From the NCBI RefSeq assembly GCF_020697055.1, contig NZ_JAJFBP010000001.1:242551-306550 (forward strand): 64,000 bases of DNA. Reading direction: 5' to 3'. The translations under genes were made by a program, and so were the position numbers. Below, one piece after another: positions 26,474 to 35,334 of the stretch. Within the stretch, counting starts at the first letter, position 1. Every line of letters begins with the position of its first letter. The stretch comes from Panacagrimonas sp. GTDB lineage: Bacteria > Pseudomonadota > Gammaproteobacteria > Nevskiales > Nevskiaceae. The notes below the pieces were generated by a model. The model was not told where the DNA came from. It saw nothing but the letters and a program-made list of their open reading frames with translations, and searched no databases.

Positions 26474-27358
26474 ATGCCCTTTCGTTCCCGACACGTCCTG
26501 ACGGCCACAGGCCTGCACCTGTTGCTGTTCGTGTTCCTGATCATCGGCGTGCGCTGCACTCCGAAGATGGAACCACCTCCGGTGATCGAGGCGCTGGTGA
26601 TCACCGGCCAGAACAAGCAGGGCAAGCTCAAGACCGAGCCGCCCGCGCCTGCGCCCGAACCGGAGCCGCCGAAGCCGCCCGAGCCGCCCAAGCCCGAACC
26701 GCCGCCTCCACCGCCGCCGCCGCCCGAGCCGCCCAAGCCGCCGGAACCGCCGAAGCCTGATCCCGAGATCGAGAAGAAGAAGATCGAGCAGGAGAAGATC
26801 AAGCGCGAGCAGGAGATCAAGCTCCAGGCCGAGATCCAGCGCAAGAAGGAAGAAGAGGACAAGAAGAAGAAGGAAGCCGAGGAGCAGAAGCGCCTGAAGG
26901 AGGAAGAAGAGCGCAAGAAGAAGGAGGAAGAGAAGAAGCGCATCGAAGAGGAGAAGCGCAAGCTCGAAGAGGAGCGCAAGCGCAAGGAGGAGGAACAGCG
27001 CCGCCTCAAGGAAATGATGGATCAGGCCGTGCGCGAGGAAGCCGAGCAGCGGGCCGAAGCCGCCCGCATCGGCGAGGTGCAGAAGACGTGGGGGCAACTC
27101 GTCGCCGAGCACATCGCGAGCCGATGGCTTCGTCCGCCGAGCCTGCCGCCGAGGCTCAAGTGCAGAGCGAAAATCGAAATCCTGCCCAACGGCGAGGTCG
27201 TATCGGTCAAACTCCTGACGTCGTCAGGCAACCCGTCGTTCGACAGCTCGGTCGAAAACGCGATCTGGCGCGCAAGCCCGTTGCCTCTGCCGAGCGATCC
27301 GAAGGCGTTCCAGCGCGAAATCATTTCGGACTTCACGCCGGAAATGCTCGGTGGATGA
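26474..27358 (+). CDS. tolA: Tol-Pal system protein TolA
   Basis: The periplasm-spanning arm that connects TolQR to Pal and the outer membrane. The 294-residue protein has an N-terminal membrane helix (LTATGLHLLLFVFLIIGV), a proline-rich segment (about residues 55-97, runs of PP and PKPPEP), and a long Lys/Glu-rich helix (about residues 98-195). The C-terminal TonB-like domain begins near WGQLVAEHIASRWLRPP. The proline run before the charged helix is longer than in E. coli TolA and may add rigid reach. A terminator-like hairpin follows the stop. Confidence 0.93.
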   Translation: MPFRSRHVLTATGLHLLLFVFLIIGVRCTPKMEPPPVIEALVITGQNKQGKLKTEPPAPAPEPEPPKPPEPPKPEPPPPPPPPPEPPKPPEPPKPDPEIEKKKIEQEKIKREQEIKLQAEIQRKKEEEDKKKKEAEEQKRLKEEEERKKKEEEKKRIEEEKRKLEEERKRKEEEQRRLKEMMDQAVREEAEQRAEAARIGEVQKTWGQLVAEHIASRWLRPPSLPPRLKCRAKIEILPNGEVVSVKLLTSSGNPSFDSSVENAIWRASPLPLPSDPKAFQREIISDFTPEMLGG

Positions 27359-27386
27359 GGCCCCGATTGAACCAAGGGGCCGTTTT
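27359..27386 (+). terminator. Terminator-like hairpin between tolA and tolB
   Basis: GGCCCC (27359-27364) and GGGGCC (27376-27381) pair, helped by inner TTG/CAA, and are followed by GTTTT. It begins at the first base after the tolA stop and lies 27 bases before tolB. It resembles a weak intrinsic terminator and could lower tolB-pal expression relative to tolQRA. Confidence 0.5.
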
Positions 27387-27413
27387 GGCAATCTCTGCAC
27401 GAGAAACCTAGTA

Positions 27414-28736
27414 ATGCTCAGCAAACTGAATCCCATGCCGAAGACTTTCCGCTCCATCGCATCCGCGTTCATCGTCTTGCTGGCTTTCGCCGGGCCCGCG
27501 AAGGCGCAGCTGGAGATCACGGTCACCGGAGGTCAAACGGGCGCGCAGCCCATCGCGATCGTGCCGTTCGGCTCGAACGAGGGCGTCATGGATATCGCCC
27601 AGGTGATCGAAACCGACCTGGTGCGCAGCGGAATGTTCTACGCGTTGCCGCGCGCCGACATGCTCGAACGGCCCATCGAGCCCAAGCAGATCGATCACCG
27701 CAACTGGAAGGCGGTGAACATGGACAACGTCGTCATCGGCAGCGTGCGCCGCGATCCGGGCTCCGATCGCGTGGCAGTGCGCTTCTACCTGTTCGACGTG
27801 CTGCGCGGCGAACAGCGCCTGGGCTTCGAGATGCCGGCGGCCGAGCCGTCGCAGCTGCGCTACACGGCGCACCAGATCGCCGACCTGATCTTCGAGAAGC
27901 TCACCGGCATCCCCGGGATCTTCAACACCAAGATCGCGTACGTCGCTTCGCAGGGCTACGGCCTGGATCGCAAGTACGCGCTGATGATCTCGGACTGGGA
28001 TGGCGAGAATCCGCGCACCGTAGCCACCTCGCGGGAACCGCTGATGTCCCCGCAATGGGCGCCGGACCGCCGGCGACTGGCGTACGTGGGCTATGAGCGC
28101 GGCCGGTCCTCGATCTACGTGCACGAAGTCGCCACCGGACGGGTCAAGAAGCTGGTCTCGGAAAAGGGCATCAACGGCTCGCCGGCCTGGTCGCCGGACG
28201 GTACGAAGCTGGCCATCACGCTGTCCTACGAGGCCAATCCGGACATCTACATCGTCGACGTGGCCACCGGCGCCAAGCGACGCCTGACCGCGACCGAGGG
28301 CATCGACACCGAGGCGGCGTGGTCGCCGGACGGCACCCAGCTGGTTTTCACCTCGGAACGCGGCGGTCCCCCGCAGATCTACCGGATGAACGCCGACGGG
28401 TCCGGCGCCACCCGCATCACGTTCACGGGCCGCCAGAACCTCAGGGCCAGTTATTCGCCTGACGGCAAGAACATAGCGCTGGTCAACCTGGACGATAATC
28501 GCTATCGTATTGCGCTACTCGATGTGGCTTCGGGCTCGATGCGACTGCTCAGTGATGGGCGGTTCGACGAAGGCCCGAGCTTCGCGCCCAACGGTGCGAC
28601 GGTGATTTACGCCACGCAAGGTTCCAAGGGAGCGGAGCTTGCGACGGTCAGCATCGACGGGCGGGTGCGACAACGGCTGCGACAAACGGGAGATGTCCGT
28701 GAGCCGGCGTGGTCGCCACTGCAGCGATCGCAGTAA
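27414..28736 (+). CDS. tolB: Tol-Pal periplasmic beta-propeller protein TolB
   Basis: The periplasmic protein that binds Pal and modulates its link to peptidoglycan. From ATG 27414 the product is 440 residues; ATG 27435 gives a cleaner signal peptide (MPKTFRSIASAFIVLLAFAGPAKA) and is equally possible. After the signal come the N-terminal alpha/beta domain (PIAIVPFGSNEGVMDIAQVI) and a six-bladed propeller with repeated WSPDG-type turns (SPAWSPDGTKLAITLS, EAAWSPDGTQLVFTSE, RASYSPDGKNIALVN, EGPSFAPNGATVIYAT). pal follows after 42 bases. Confidence 0.95.
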   Translation: MLSKLNPMPKTFRSIASAFIVLLAFAGPAKAQLEITVTGGQTGAQPIAIVPFGSNEGVMDIAQVIETDLVRSGMFYALPRADMLERPIEPKQIDHRNWKAVNMDNVVIGSVRRDPGSDRVAVRFYLFDVLRGEQRLGFEMPAAEPSQLRYTAHQIADLIFEKLTGIPGIFNTKIAYVASQGYGLDRKYALMISDWDGENPRTVATSREPLMSPQWAPDRRRLAYVGYERGRSSIYVHEVATGRVKKLVSEKGINGSPAWSPDGTKLAITLSYEANPDIYIVDVATGAKRRLTATEGIDTEAAWSPDGTQLVFTSERGGPPQIYRMNADGSGATRITFTGRQNLRASYSPDGKNIALVNLDDNRYRIALLDVASGSMRLLSDGRFDEGPSFAPNGATVIYATQGSKGAELATVSIDGRVRQRLRQTGDVREPAWSPLQRSQ

Positions 28737-28778
28737 TAATCAAGGGCAGTACTTCCAAACAAATCAAGGAGCTTCACG

Positions 28779-29297
28779 ATGTTCAAGCAGTTGGTTGTTA
28801 GCGCGGTCGTGGCGTTTGGCCTGGTCGCGGCGGGGTGCGCAAGCAAGTCCAACAAGGACGCGGGCGCGGGAGCGGCACCGGCTGACAGCGGCTTCGGCAC
28901 CGGCGGCGCGTCCGACCTGTCGAGCAGCGGTTCGTCGGTGGGAACGGACGACACGTCGGGTCTGTCGCTGGCCGATCGCACCGTCTACTTCGCGTTCGAC
29001 AGCAGCGAGATCGATGCTCCGGGCAAGGCGGTGGTCGCGCGTTTCGCCCAGTACCTGGCGAAGAACCCGACGGCGAAGCTGCGCCTCGAGGGTCACGCCG
29101 ACGAGCGTGGCACGCGTGAGTACAACGTCGGTCTGGGCGAGCGTCGCGCCAATGCGGTGCAGGCAGCCCTGATTGCCGGCGGCGCGTCGGCCACGCAGCT
29201 CAACATCGTGAGCTACGGCGAAGAGCGTGCGGCCGACCCCGGCCACGACGAGTCGGCCTGGTCGAAGAACCGTCGCGTCGAGATCGTGCAGCTCTGA
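28779..29297 (+). CDS. pal: Peptidoglycan-associated lipoprotein Pal
   Basis: The outer-membrane lipoprotein that anchors the envelope to peptidoglycan and is recruited to division sites by Tol. The 172-residue protein has a lipoprotein signal with Cys21 (FGLVAAGCASKS), a Gly/Ser-rich linker and a C-terminal OmpA-like domain. The peptidoglycan-binding motif is in LRLEGHADERGTREYNVGLGERRA, with the diaminopimelate-contacting Asp and Arg. A good ribosome binding site AAGGAG (28766-28771) precedes the ATG. Confidence 0.96.
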   Translation: MFKQLVVSAVVAFGLVAAGCASKSNKDAGAGAAPADSGFGTGGASDLSSSGSSVGTDDTSGLSLADRTVYFAFDSSEIDAPGKAVVARFAQYLAKNPTAKLRLEGHADERGTREYNVGLGERRANAVQAALIAGGASATQLNIVSYGEERAADPGHDESAWSKNRRVEIVQL

Positions 29298-29333
29298 TCT
29301 TTCGCGTCGTTCTTTTTCCTGGAGACTGCTGAC

Positions 29334-30152
29334 ATGACGGTTCGCCGCGTATCCGGTATCGGAGCTGCATTCGCGTTGGTTCTTCTGACCGGCGGATGTG
29401 CCTCGGATTTCGGTGGACCGATCAGCAACAACTCCAAGACCGTCCTGTCGCCGGCTGAACGCCGGCTCCAGGAAGTCGAGACCAAGACCGCGCAGCTGGT
29501 GCGCCGCATGGACTCGATGAACGCTACGCAGACCGATCAGGATCTCACGCGCCTGCGCGACGAGATCCGGTTCCTGCGCGGCGACGTCGAGAAACTGCGC
29601 TTCGATCTCGACAACCGTGATCGCAGCACCAAGGAGCTGTTCTCCAACCTCGATCGGCGCGTCGCGCAGATCGAGGCTGGTGGTGGAGGCGGCGGCGCTG
29701 CGGCGCCGGCAGGTGTCGTCTCGACGGCGCCGGGCACGCTGTCTCCGGCGGCGCCTCGTGCGGCGGTGGCTTCTCCCGAGGAAGAGCGGGCTTACCTGGG
29801 CACGTTCGACCTGCTCAAGAACGGCAAGTACGACGACGCCATCCGCGGCTTCCGCGGCATGCTCGATCAGTGGCCTCAGGGCCGATACGCCGACAACGGC
29901 TGGTACTGGATGGGTGAAGCGCAGATGGTCAAGCGCGACTTCAACGGTGCCGCCAACAGCTTCCAGTCGCTGGTCCAGGGTTTCCCGTCCAGCCCCAAAG
30001 TCGCCGATGGCCTGTACAAGCTGGGCCTGTCGCAGATCGAGCTGAAGAAGCCGGTCGACGCCAAGGCGGCGCTGCAGCGCGTCATCCGCGAATATCCCAG
30101 CACCAACGCTGCGAACCTGGCCAAGCAGAAGCTCGACCAGCTCGGCGGTTGA
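29334..30152 (+). CDS. cpoB: Cell division coordinator CpoB (YbgF)
   Basis: The last Tol-Pal gene, coding for a periplasmic protein that links Tol function with peptidoglycan synthesis at the septum. The 272-residue product has a signal ending in LLTGGC, which could be a weak lipobox, although CpoB is usually soluble. A coiled-coil trimerisation region (LQEVETKTAQLVRRMDSMNA and following) precedes a Gly/Ala-rich linker and three TPR units (AYLGTFDLLKNGKYDDAIRG, GRYADNGWYWMGEAQMVKRD, KVADGLYKLGLSQIELKK). queE starts seven bases later. Confidence 0.93.
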   Translation: MTVRRVSGIGAAFALVLLTGGCASDFGGPISNNSKTVLSPAERRLQEVETKTAQLVRRMDSMNATQTDQDLTRLRDEIRFLRGDVEKLRFDLDNRDRSTKELFSNLDRRVAQIEAGGGGGGAAAPAGVVSTAPGTLSPAAPRAAVASPEEERAYLGTFDLLKNGKYDDAIRGFRGMLDQWPQGRYADNGWYWMGEAQMVKRDFNGAANSFQSLVQGFPSSPKVADGLYKLGLSQIELKKPVDAKAALQRVIREYPSTNAANLAKQKLDQLGG

Positions 30153-30159
30153 GGTAGCG

Positions 30160-30870
30160 GTGGACGACGCGGCCCCCGCGCCAGCGGCGAAGGGCCGCGA
30201 AGCAGGTCGCCATCCAGGCGACGGTCCGGGCCCCAGACTGCGCATCACCGAAATCTTCCTCTCGCTCCAGGGCGAGTCCACGCGCGCGGGCCTGCCCACG
30301 GTCTTCGTGCGGCTGACCGGGTGTCCGCTGCGCTGCGGCTACTGCGACACGGCCTACGCCTTCCACGGCGGTCAATGGCGCGACGTGGCGGCGTTGGTCG
30401 AAGAGGTGATCGCCCTCGGCGTACGCCACGTGTGCGTGACCGGCGGCGAGCCGCTGGCCCAGCGCGCCTGCCTGGAACTGCTCACCGCGTTGTGCGACCG
30501 CGATCTGTCGGTCTCGCTGGAGACCAGTGGCGCGATGGACGTGAGCGCCGTGGATCCGCGGGTGTCGCGCATCGTCGACATCAAGACGCCGGGGTCGGGC
30601 GAAGTCGAACGCAACCTGTGGCGCAACATCGAAGTGCTCGAATCCAAGGACGAGATCAAGTTCGTGCTCTGCGGTCGCGACGACTACGAGTGGGCGCGAG
30701 CGGTGATCGCCGAGCGTGATCTGTCCTCGCGCTGCACGGTGCTGATGTCGCCCAGCCACGGCCAGCTCGAACCCACCCAGCTCGCCGACTGGATCGTGGC
30801 CGATCGGTTGGCGGTGCGTTTCCAGATGCAGCTGCACAAGTCGCTCTGGGGCAATGTCGCCGGCCGCTAG
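30160..30870 (+). CDS. queE: 7-carboxy-7-deazaguanine synthase QueE
   Basis: A radical SAM enzyme that makes 7-carboxy-7-deazaguanine from 6-carboxytetrahydropterin in preQ0/queuosine synthesis. The cluster motif is CPLRCGYC (CX3CX2C) after [16 protein letters not shown]; the family glycine motif VTGGEPL follows. The start GTG 30160 gives 236 residues with an Ala/Pro-rich, non-conserved first 24 residues, so a later start cannot be excluded. It overlaps queC by 17 bases, and both lie directly behind tol-pal. Confidence 0.93.
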   Translation: MDDAAPAPAAKGREAGRHPGDGPGPRLRITEIFLSLQGESTRAGLPTVFVRLTGCPLRCGYCDTAYAFHGGQWRDVAALVEEVIALGVRHVCVTGGEPLAQRACLELLTALCDRDLSVSLETSGAMDVSAVDPRVSRIVDIKTPGSGEVERNLWRNIEVLESKDEIKFVLCGRDDYEWARAVIAERDLSSRCTVLMSPSHGQLEPTQLADWIVADRLAVRFQMQLHKSLWGNVAGR

Positions 30871-31537
30871 ACCTCGCGCCGTCGTGCTGCTCTCCGGCGG
30901 CCTGGATTCGGCCACCGTCGTGGCGATGGCGCGCGAGCAGGGTTTCGATGTGCACGCGCTGTCGGTGGCTTATGGCCAGCGCCACGTCGTGGAGCTCGAG
31001 GCCGCGGCGCGGGTTGCGGCGCAACTGGGTGCGTCCGCGCACCAGGTCATGCACGTAAATCTCGATGCGGTCGGCGGCTCGGCGCTGACCGATGTCCGCA
31101 TCGCGGTACCCGAATCGCCCACCTCGGGAATTCCGGTCACGTATGTCCCGGCCCGCAACACACTGTTCCTCTCGCTTGCGCTGGGGTGGGCCGAGGTTCT
31201 CGGCGCAAACGACCTGTTCATCGGCGTCAATGCCGTCGACTACTCCGGATATCCGGACTGTCGTCCCGAGTTCGTGGAAGCGTTTCAGCAGCTCGCGCGC
31301 ATCGCCACCAAGGCCGGCGTCGAAGGCGCGCCCATCCGCGTGCACGCGCCGCTGCAGCGCATGAGCAAGGCCGACATCGTGCGCCGCGGAACCGAGCTGG
31401 GCGTCGACTTCTCGCAGACCGTGTCGTGCTATCGCGCCGACGAGCAGGGCCGCGCGTGCGGGCGCTGCGACTCGTGTCGCCTGCGCGCAGAAGGCTTCGC
31501 ATCGGCCGGCATCACGGATCCGACGCGCTACGCCTGA
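30854..31537 (+). CDS. queC: 7-cyano-7-deazaguanine synthase QueC
   Basis: Converts 7-carboxy-7-deazaguanine with ammonia and ATP into preQ0, the step after QueE. The 227-residue protein has the PP-loop ATP site [13 protein letters not shown] at the N-terminus and a zinc site of four cysteines near the C-terminus ([17 protein letters not shown]). It is translationally overlapped with queE. Downstream is a GC-rich hairpin and a convergent hypothetical gene. Confidence 0.96.
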   Translation: MSPAARPRAVVLLSGGLDSATVVAMAREQGFDVHALSVAYGQRHVVELEAAARVAAQLGASAHQVMHVNLDAVGGSALTDVRIAVPESPTSGIPVTYVPARNTLFLSLALGWAEVLGANDLFIGVNAVDYSGYPDCRPEFVEAFQQLARIATKAGVEGAPIRVHAPLQRMSKADIVRRGTELGVDFSQTVSCYRADEQGRACGRCDSCRLRAEGFASAGITDPTRYA

Positions 31538-31544
31538 TGCTGTG

Positions 31545-31567
31545 GGCGCGACGCGATCGCTCGCGCC
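31545..31567. terminator. GC-rich hairpin between convergent queC and a hypothetical gene
   Basis: GGCGCGA (31545-31551) and TCGCGCC (31561-31567) form a perfect 7-bp stem with a 9-base loop, eight bases after the queC stop and 11 bases from the end of the minus-strand gene. No T tract follows, so a role as terminator is suggested only by position. Confidence 0.4.
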
Positions 31568-31578
31568 GCGCCGGAACT

Positions 31579-32064
31579 TCAACTGCTGCCAGACCGGTTC
31601 AGCCCGTCTTCGACACCGTCGCAGTTGACCTCGACGCCTTCGATGCGCGTGCTGCCCACGTTGCGGTCGGGTGCCAGGCGAACCTGGCGGATCGTGATGT
31701 CGGACAGGTGGTAGACACCTTTCTTCAAGCCGTCCTGGTCCCGCATGACCGTCAGGGTCGCGTCGGGTCGCTCGGCCAGGGGCCGGCCCGCCTCGTTGGA
31801 CTCCATCCACTGAACCAGCGCCTGCGAGTTGCCGGGCGCGCCTCCCGCCAGCGTCAGGCACAGCGGCTCGGGGGTTTCTTCCGGTGCGCCCGGATTCGGC
31901 GCGAGCCGGGCCTCTGCAAACGAGCCGCCGCCCACGCCTTCGATCGCAAATCTCACGTTGCCCGGCGCCGAGGCGGCCAGTGCCGGGATCAACGCACAGG
32001 TGCAAAGCGCCGTGACGGCCGCGACGACTTGAGCCCCGTGGGCTCGATTCGGTTTGGATCGCAC
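31579..32064 (-). CDS. Hypothetical exported protein
   Basis: I do not recognise this family. The 161-residue product has a signal peptide (basic start MRSKPNRAHG, hydrophobic AAVTALCTCALIPALAASA) and a mature part of mixed beta character with two cysteines far apart (PLCLTLAGG and EVNCDGVED). A conserved-looking central segment reads TLTVMRDQDGLKKGVYHLSD. Base composition is like the neighbours. It lies between queC and tRNA-Lys, transcribed toward queC. Export to the periplasm or surface is inferred from the signal only. Confidence 0.6.
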   Translation of the reverse strand: MRSKPNRAHGAQVVAAVTALCTCALIPALAASAPGNVRFAIEGVGGGSFAEARLAPNPGAPEETPEPLCLTLAGGAPGNSQALVQWMESNEAGRPLAERPDATLTVMRDQDGLKKGVYHLSDITIRQVRLAPDRNVGSTRIEGVEVNCDGVEDGLNRSGSS

Positions 32065-32139
32065 AACAGGTCTCCACGTATGCGGTTACGGCAAAAAGCA
32101 TCGCAAACGGGATGCCCGCGGCGGCAGACATGCACGAGA

Positions 32140-32215
32140 TGGTGGGTCGTGATGGATTCGAACCATCGACCAACTGGTTAAAAGCCAGCTGCTCTACCGA
32201 CTGAGCTAACGACCC
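32140..32215 (-). tRNA. tRNA-Lys (anticodon TTT)
   Basis: On the minus strand the sequence folds as a full tRNA. The acceptor stem is GGGTCGT/ACGACCC, the D-arm contains AGCTCAGTCGGTAGAGC, the anticodon loop is CTTTTAA with anticodon TTT, and the T-arm contains GGTTCGAATCC. The 3' CCA is encoded (complement at 32140-32142). It closely matches E. coli tRNA-Lys. A location next to queC and the tol genes is common in Xanthomonadales-like genomes. Confidence 0.95.
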
Positions 32216-32367
32216 AAGAAGTCTGGAGGCCGGCCTCGGTAGGGCCGAGGGGACGCGAATCATACCGGAACGTTATCCGCCGATCGTGGGCCCCGCCCAT
32301 CGAAAGTCGGGTCGGCCATACGCCCTTGCGCTGCTAGCGTTCGCGCTCATCACAAGAGGCTTCTCGC
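32216..32367. promoter_or_regulatory. Divergent gap between tRNA-Lys and an acyl-CoA dehydrogenase gene
   Basis: On the minus strand TATGAT (complement of 32259-32264) is a good -10 box for the tRNA, but no -35 stands out. CCTCGG/CCGAGG (32234-32250) forms a small hairpin between that box and the tRNA. Nothing clear was seen for the plus-strand gene. Confidence 0.35.
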
Positions 32368-33588
32368 ATGATCTCCATTCCACGTCGCGCCGACGCTCTC
32401 TACAGCGACCTGCTGATACCCGACGAGACGCGCCGCATCCGTGGCCAGGTGCGCCAGTTCTGCGACGACGTGATCCGTCCCGTCGCGCATCGACTCAACA
32501 CGACGCCCGAAACAAGGGACGGTTTCGCCCGCGCGGAATTCGATGCGATGGCGCGCGCCGGGCTCTACAAGATCCCGTACCCCGCCGACGTCGGAGGCCT
32601 GGGACTGGAGTTTCCGACGCTCGCCACCGCGACCGTGCTCGAGGAACTGGGCTACTACTCGCCGAGCCTGGCGTCGGCGCTCTACGACGGGCAGGCGATC
32701 CTCGTGGGCAAGACGCTCGAGCGCGCGCAGCCGGCGCTGCGCGACCGATATCTGCCCAGGCTGATCCGCGGCGAATTCGTGGGGTGCTTTGCCACGAGCG
32801 AGCCCGAAGCCAGCACCGACCTGTCGGTGAAATCGATCCAGACCACCGCGACGCGCGTCGACGGCGGCTTCGTCGTCAACGGCGTCAAGCGCTGGATCAC
32901 CAACTCGCCCGCGGGCGATCTGATCCTCGTGCTGTGCCGCACCGGCGAGACGCTGACGATGCTGTGCGCCGACATGCACGACCCCGGCGTGTCGGTTTCG
33001 GCGCCCGACCTCAAGATGGGCAACCACGTGCAGCTGACCGCCGACGTCACTTTCAAGGACGTATTCGTGGCCGAGGACCACATCGTCGGCCGCGAAGGCG
33101 GCGGGCTGCGGACCGCCATCGGCGCGCTGGTGCTCGGCCGCATGGGCATCGGCGCGATCGGCGTGGCGATGGCGCAGGCGGCGTTCGATTTCTCCACGCA
33201 GTACATGACCCGGCGCAAGGTGTTCGGCCAGGAGCTCGCGCGCTTCCAGCATTGGCAGTTCCGCTTCGCCGAGCACGCGTTGCAGATCGAGATGGCGCGC
33301 GGCCTCTACCAGAAGGCCGCGATGCGCTACGACAAGGAAGGCGGCGCGGACATCGAGGCCGCGATGGCCAAGATCGCCGGTTCGCGCCTGGCCTGCGACG
33401 TGGCGCGCGACGCGATCCAGGTCTGCGGCGCCTACGGGTTCGTCAAGACGCTCTCGGGCCCCGGCCAGCATTTCCCGCTGGAATCGATCTATCGCGACGC
33501 GAAGATCGGCGAGATCTACGAGGGCGCCAACGAGATCCAGAGCTGGGTCATCGCACGCCACATCTTCGGGCGCGAGATGACCGGCTGA
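32368..33588 (+). CDS. Acyl-CoA dehydrogenase
   Basis: A 406-residue flavoprotein that oxidises acyl-CoA to 2-enoyl-CoA in the cytoplasm. The N-terminal helical domain, middle beta domain (CFATSEPEASTDLSVKSIQTTA) and C-terminal helical domain are all present. The usual catalytic base is the Glu of IYEGANEIQSW. The middle motif reads FATSEPEAST where most relatives have ALTEPEAGSD, so it is a divergent member and its substrate may be unusual. It heads a catabolic run with a monooxygenase 73 bases downstream. Confidence 0.9.
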   Translation: MISIPRRADALYSDLLIPDETRRIRGQVRQFCDDVIRPVAHRLNTTPETRDGFARAEFDAMARAGLYKIPYPADVGGLGLEFPTLATATVLEELGYYSPSLASALYDGQAILVGKTLERAQPALRDRYLPRLIRGEFVGCFATSEPEASTDLSVKSIQTTATRVDGGFVVNGVKRWITNSPAGDLILVLCRTGETLTMLCADMHDPGVSVSAPDLKMGNHVQLTADVTFKDVFVAEDHIVGREGGGLRTAIGALVLGRMGIGAIGVAMAQAAFDFSTQYMTRRKVFGQELARFQHWQFRFAEHALQIEMARGLYQKAAMRYDKEGGADIEAAMAKIAGSRLACDVARDAIQVCGAYGFVKTLSGPGQHFPLESIYRDAKIGEIYEGANEIQSWVIARHIFGREMTG

Positions 33589-33661
33589 TCTGCGGCAGCA
33601 CATAATCCGCCGGTGACGGGCCGGACACGATTCGAGCCCGCGCTGGACGGAGAGCAGTGCC

Positions 33662-35329
33662 ATGGCGGATGACCAGATGCCTCGCGGCAGCCAGTGCCGT
33701 GAACTCGAGATGGCGATCGTCGGCGCCGGGTTCGCCGGCCTGCAGATGCTGCATCGCGCGTTGCAGAGCGGTCGCAAGGCCGTTCTGTTCGAGGCCGGCA
33801 GCGGCGTCGGCGGGACCTGGTACTGGAACCGCTATCCCGGCGCGCGCGTCGATCTCGAAAGCCTCGAGTACTCGCTGTCGTTCTCCAAGGAACTCGAGCA
33901 GGACTGGGAGTGGAGCGAGCGCTACGCCGGCCAGGCCGAACTCGAGCGCTACCTCGACCACGTGACGGATCGCTTCGGACTGCGCCCGCACATCCGGTTC
34001 GACGCGCGCATCGTCGCCGCGCACTTCGACGAACAACACCATCACTGGGACCTGCGCACCCAGTCCGGCGAGCACATCCGCGCGAAGTACTGCGTGATGG
34101 CCACCGGACTGCTGTCGGCGCCCAATCGACCGGACATCGCGGGGCGCGACGACTTCAACGGCGTGCAGGTGCAGACCGGCCTGTGGCCCAAGCAGGGCGT
34201 TGCGCTCGAGGGCAGGCGCGTGTGCGTGATCGGCACCGGCTCGTCGGCGGTGCAATGCATTCCCGAGATCGCCAAGCTCGCCTCGCACCTGACGGTGTTC
34301 CAGCGCACGCCGGTGTTCGCGATCCCCGCGCACAACCGGCCGATGGATCCGGCCGAGCAGGCCAGCATCAAGGCCGAATACGCGCGGCTGCGCGAGCTCG
34401 AAATGCAGTCGCTCGCCGGCTTCATCTCGCTGAAGTTCATGGCCGATCCGCACCCGAAGAACGCGGCGATGAAAGTCAGCGCCGAGGAGCGCAAGGCCGA
34501 GTACGACCGGCGCTGGGCGGCCGGCGGACTGAGCTTCTACAACGCGTTCACCGATCTGCTGATGAGCAAGGAGGCCAACGATTCGCTGGCCGACTACGTG
34601 CGCGACAGGATCCGGGAACGCGTGAAGGATCCGGTCATCGCCGAGAAACTGGTGCCCAAGGACTACGCCATCCTCACCAAGCGGCTGTGCGCCGACACCG
34701 GCTACTACGAGACCTACAACCGCGACAACGTGACGCTGGTGGATCTGCGCGAGACGGCGATCGTACGCATCGAGGCCGACGGCATCCGCACCGCCGACGG
34801 TCGCCTGCACGCCTGCGACGTGCTGGTCTGGGCCACCGGGTTCGATGCGATGACCGGCGCGCTCGATCGCATCGACATCCGCGGCCGCGACAACCGCAGC
34901 ATCCGCGATCACTGGGCCGGCGGCCTGCGCACCTTCGCCGGACTGATGTGCGCGGGCTTTCCCAACATGATCTTCATGAACGGCCCCGGCAGCCCGAGCG
35001 CGTTCTTCGCGCCCATCCAGCTCGCCGAGTACCAGGCCGACTGGATCGAACGCGCGGTGGACGCGCTCGCCGCGCGCGGCCTGGACTGCATCGAGCCGAC
35101 CGATGAAGCCGAAGAAGAGTGGGTGGCACACGCCGATGCCGTCGCGGCCCACACGCTGCTGCCGTCGACACGCAGCTGGTACATGGGCGACAACATTCCG
35201 GGCAAGCCGCGCCGCATCCTGATCTACCTCGGCGGATTTCCGGCCTATCGCGACGCCTGCGAGAACGGCGCCGCCAACGGCTACCAGAAATTCCGGCTCG
35301 GGCGCGCACCCGCATCGGCAGGCGCCTGA
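33662..35329 (+). CDS. Flavin monooxygenase of the Baeyer-Villiger type with an altered fingerprint
   Basis: A 555-residue protein of the class B flavoprotein monooxygenases (FAD plus NADPH), which insert oxygen next to a ketone. It has the FAD motif MAIVGAGFAGLQ, the BVMO-specific GGTWYWNRYPG (residues 50-60) and the NADPH motif CVIGTGSSAVQ. The fingerprint FxGxxxHxxxWP is present with correct spacing (Phe165, Gly167, Trp175, Pro176), but the histidine is Gln171. The second copy at 40342 keeps His171. True Baeyer-Villiger activity is therefore uncertain; it may be a variant monooxygenase or oxidase. The LuxR regulator gene starts five bases after its stop. Confidence 0.85.
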   Translation: MADDQMPRGSQCRELEMAIVGAGFAGLQMLHRALQSGRKAVLFEAGSGVGGTWYWNRYPGARVDLESLEYSLSFSKELEQDWEWSERYAGQAELERYLDHVTDRFGLRPHIRFDARIVAAHFDEQHHHWDLRTQSGEHIRAKYCVMATGLLSAPNRPDIAGRDDFNGVQVQTGLWPKQGVALEGRRVCVIGTGSSAVQCIPEIAKLASHLTVFQRTPVFAIPAHNRPMDPAEQASIKAEYARLRELEMQSLAGFISLKFMADPHPKNAAMKVSAEERKAEYDRRWAAGGLSFYNAFTDLLMSKEANDSLADYVRDRIRERVKDPVIAEKLVPKDYAILTKRLCADTGYYETYNRDNVTLVDLRETAIVRIEADGIRTADGRLHACDVLVWATGFDAMTGALDRIDIRGRDNRSIRDHWAGGLRTFAGLMCAGFPNMIFMNGPGSPSAFFAPIQLAEYQADWIERAVDALAARGLDCIEPTDEAEEEWVAHADAVAAHTLLPSTRSWYMGDNIPGKPRRILIYLGGFPAYRDACENGAANGYQKFRLGRAPASAGA

Positions 35330-35334
35330 GATCC

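Noticed and set aside
26635..26760. Proline-rich run in tolA as a frameshift or assembly artefact
   Set aside because: The frame continues into a normal charged helix and TonB-like domain, and proline-rich linkers are common in TonB/TolA proteins.
32140..32215. tRNA-Lys as an attachment site of an integrated element
   Set aside because: No integrase gene and no second copy of the tRNA 3' end were seen within the window.
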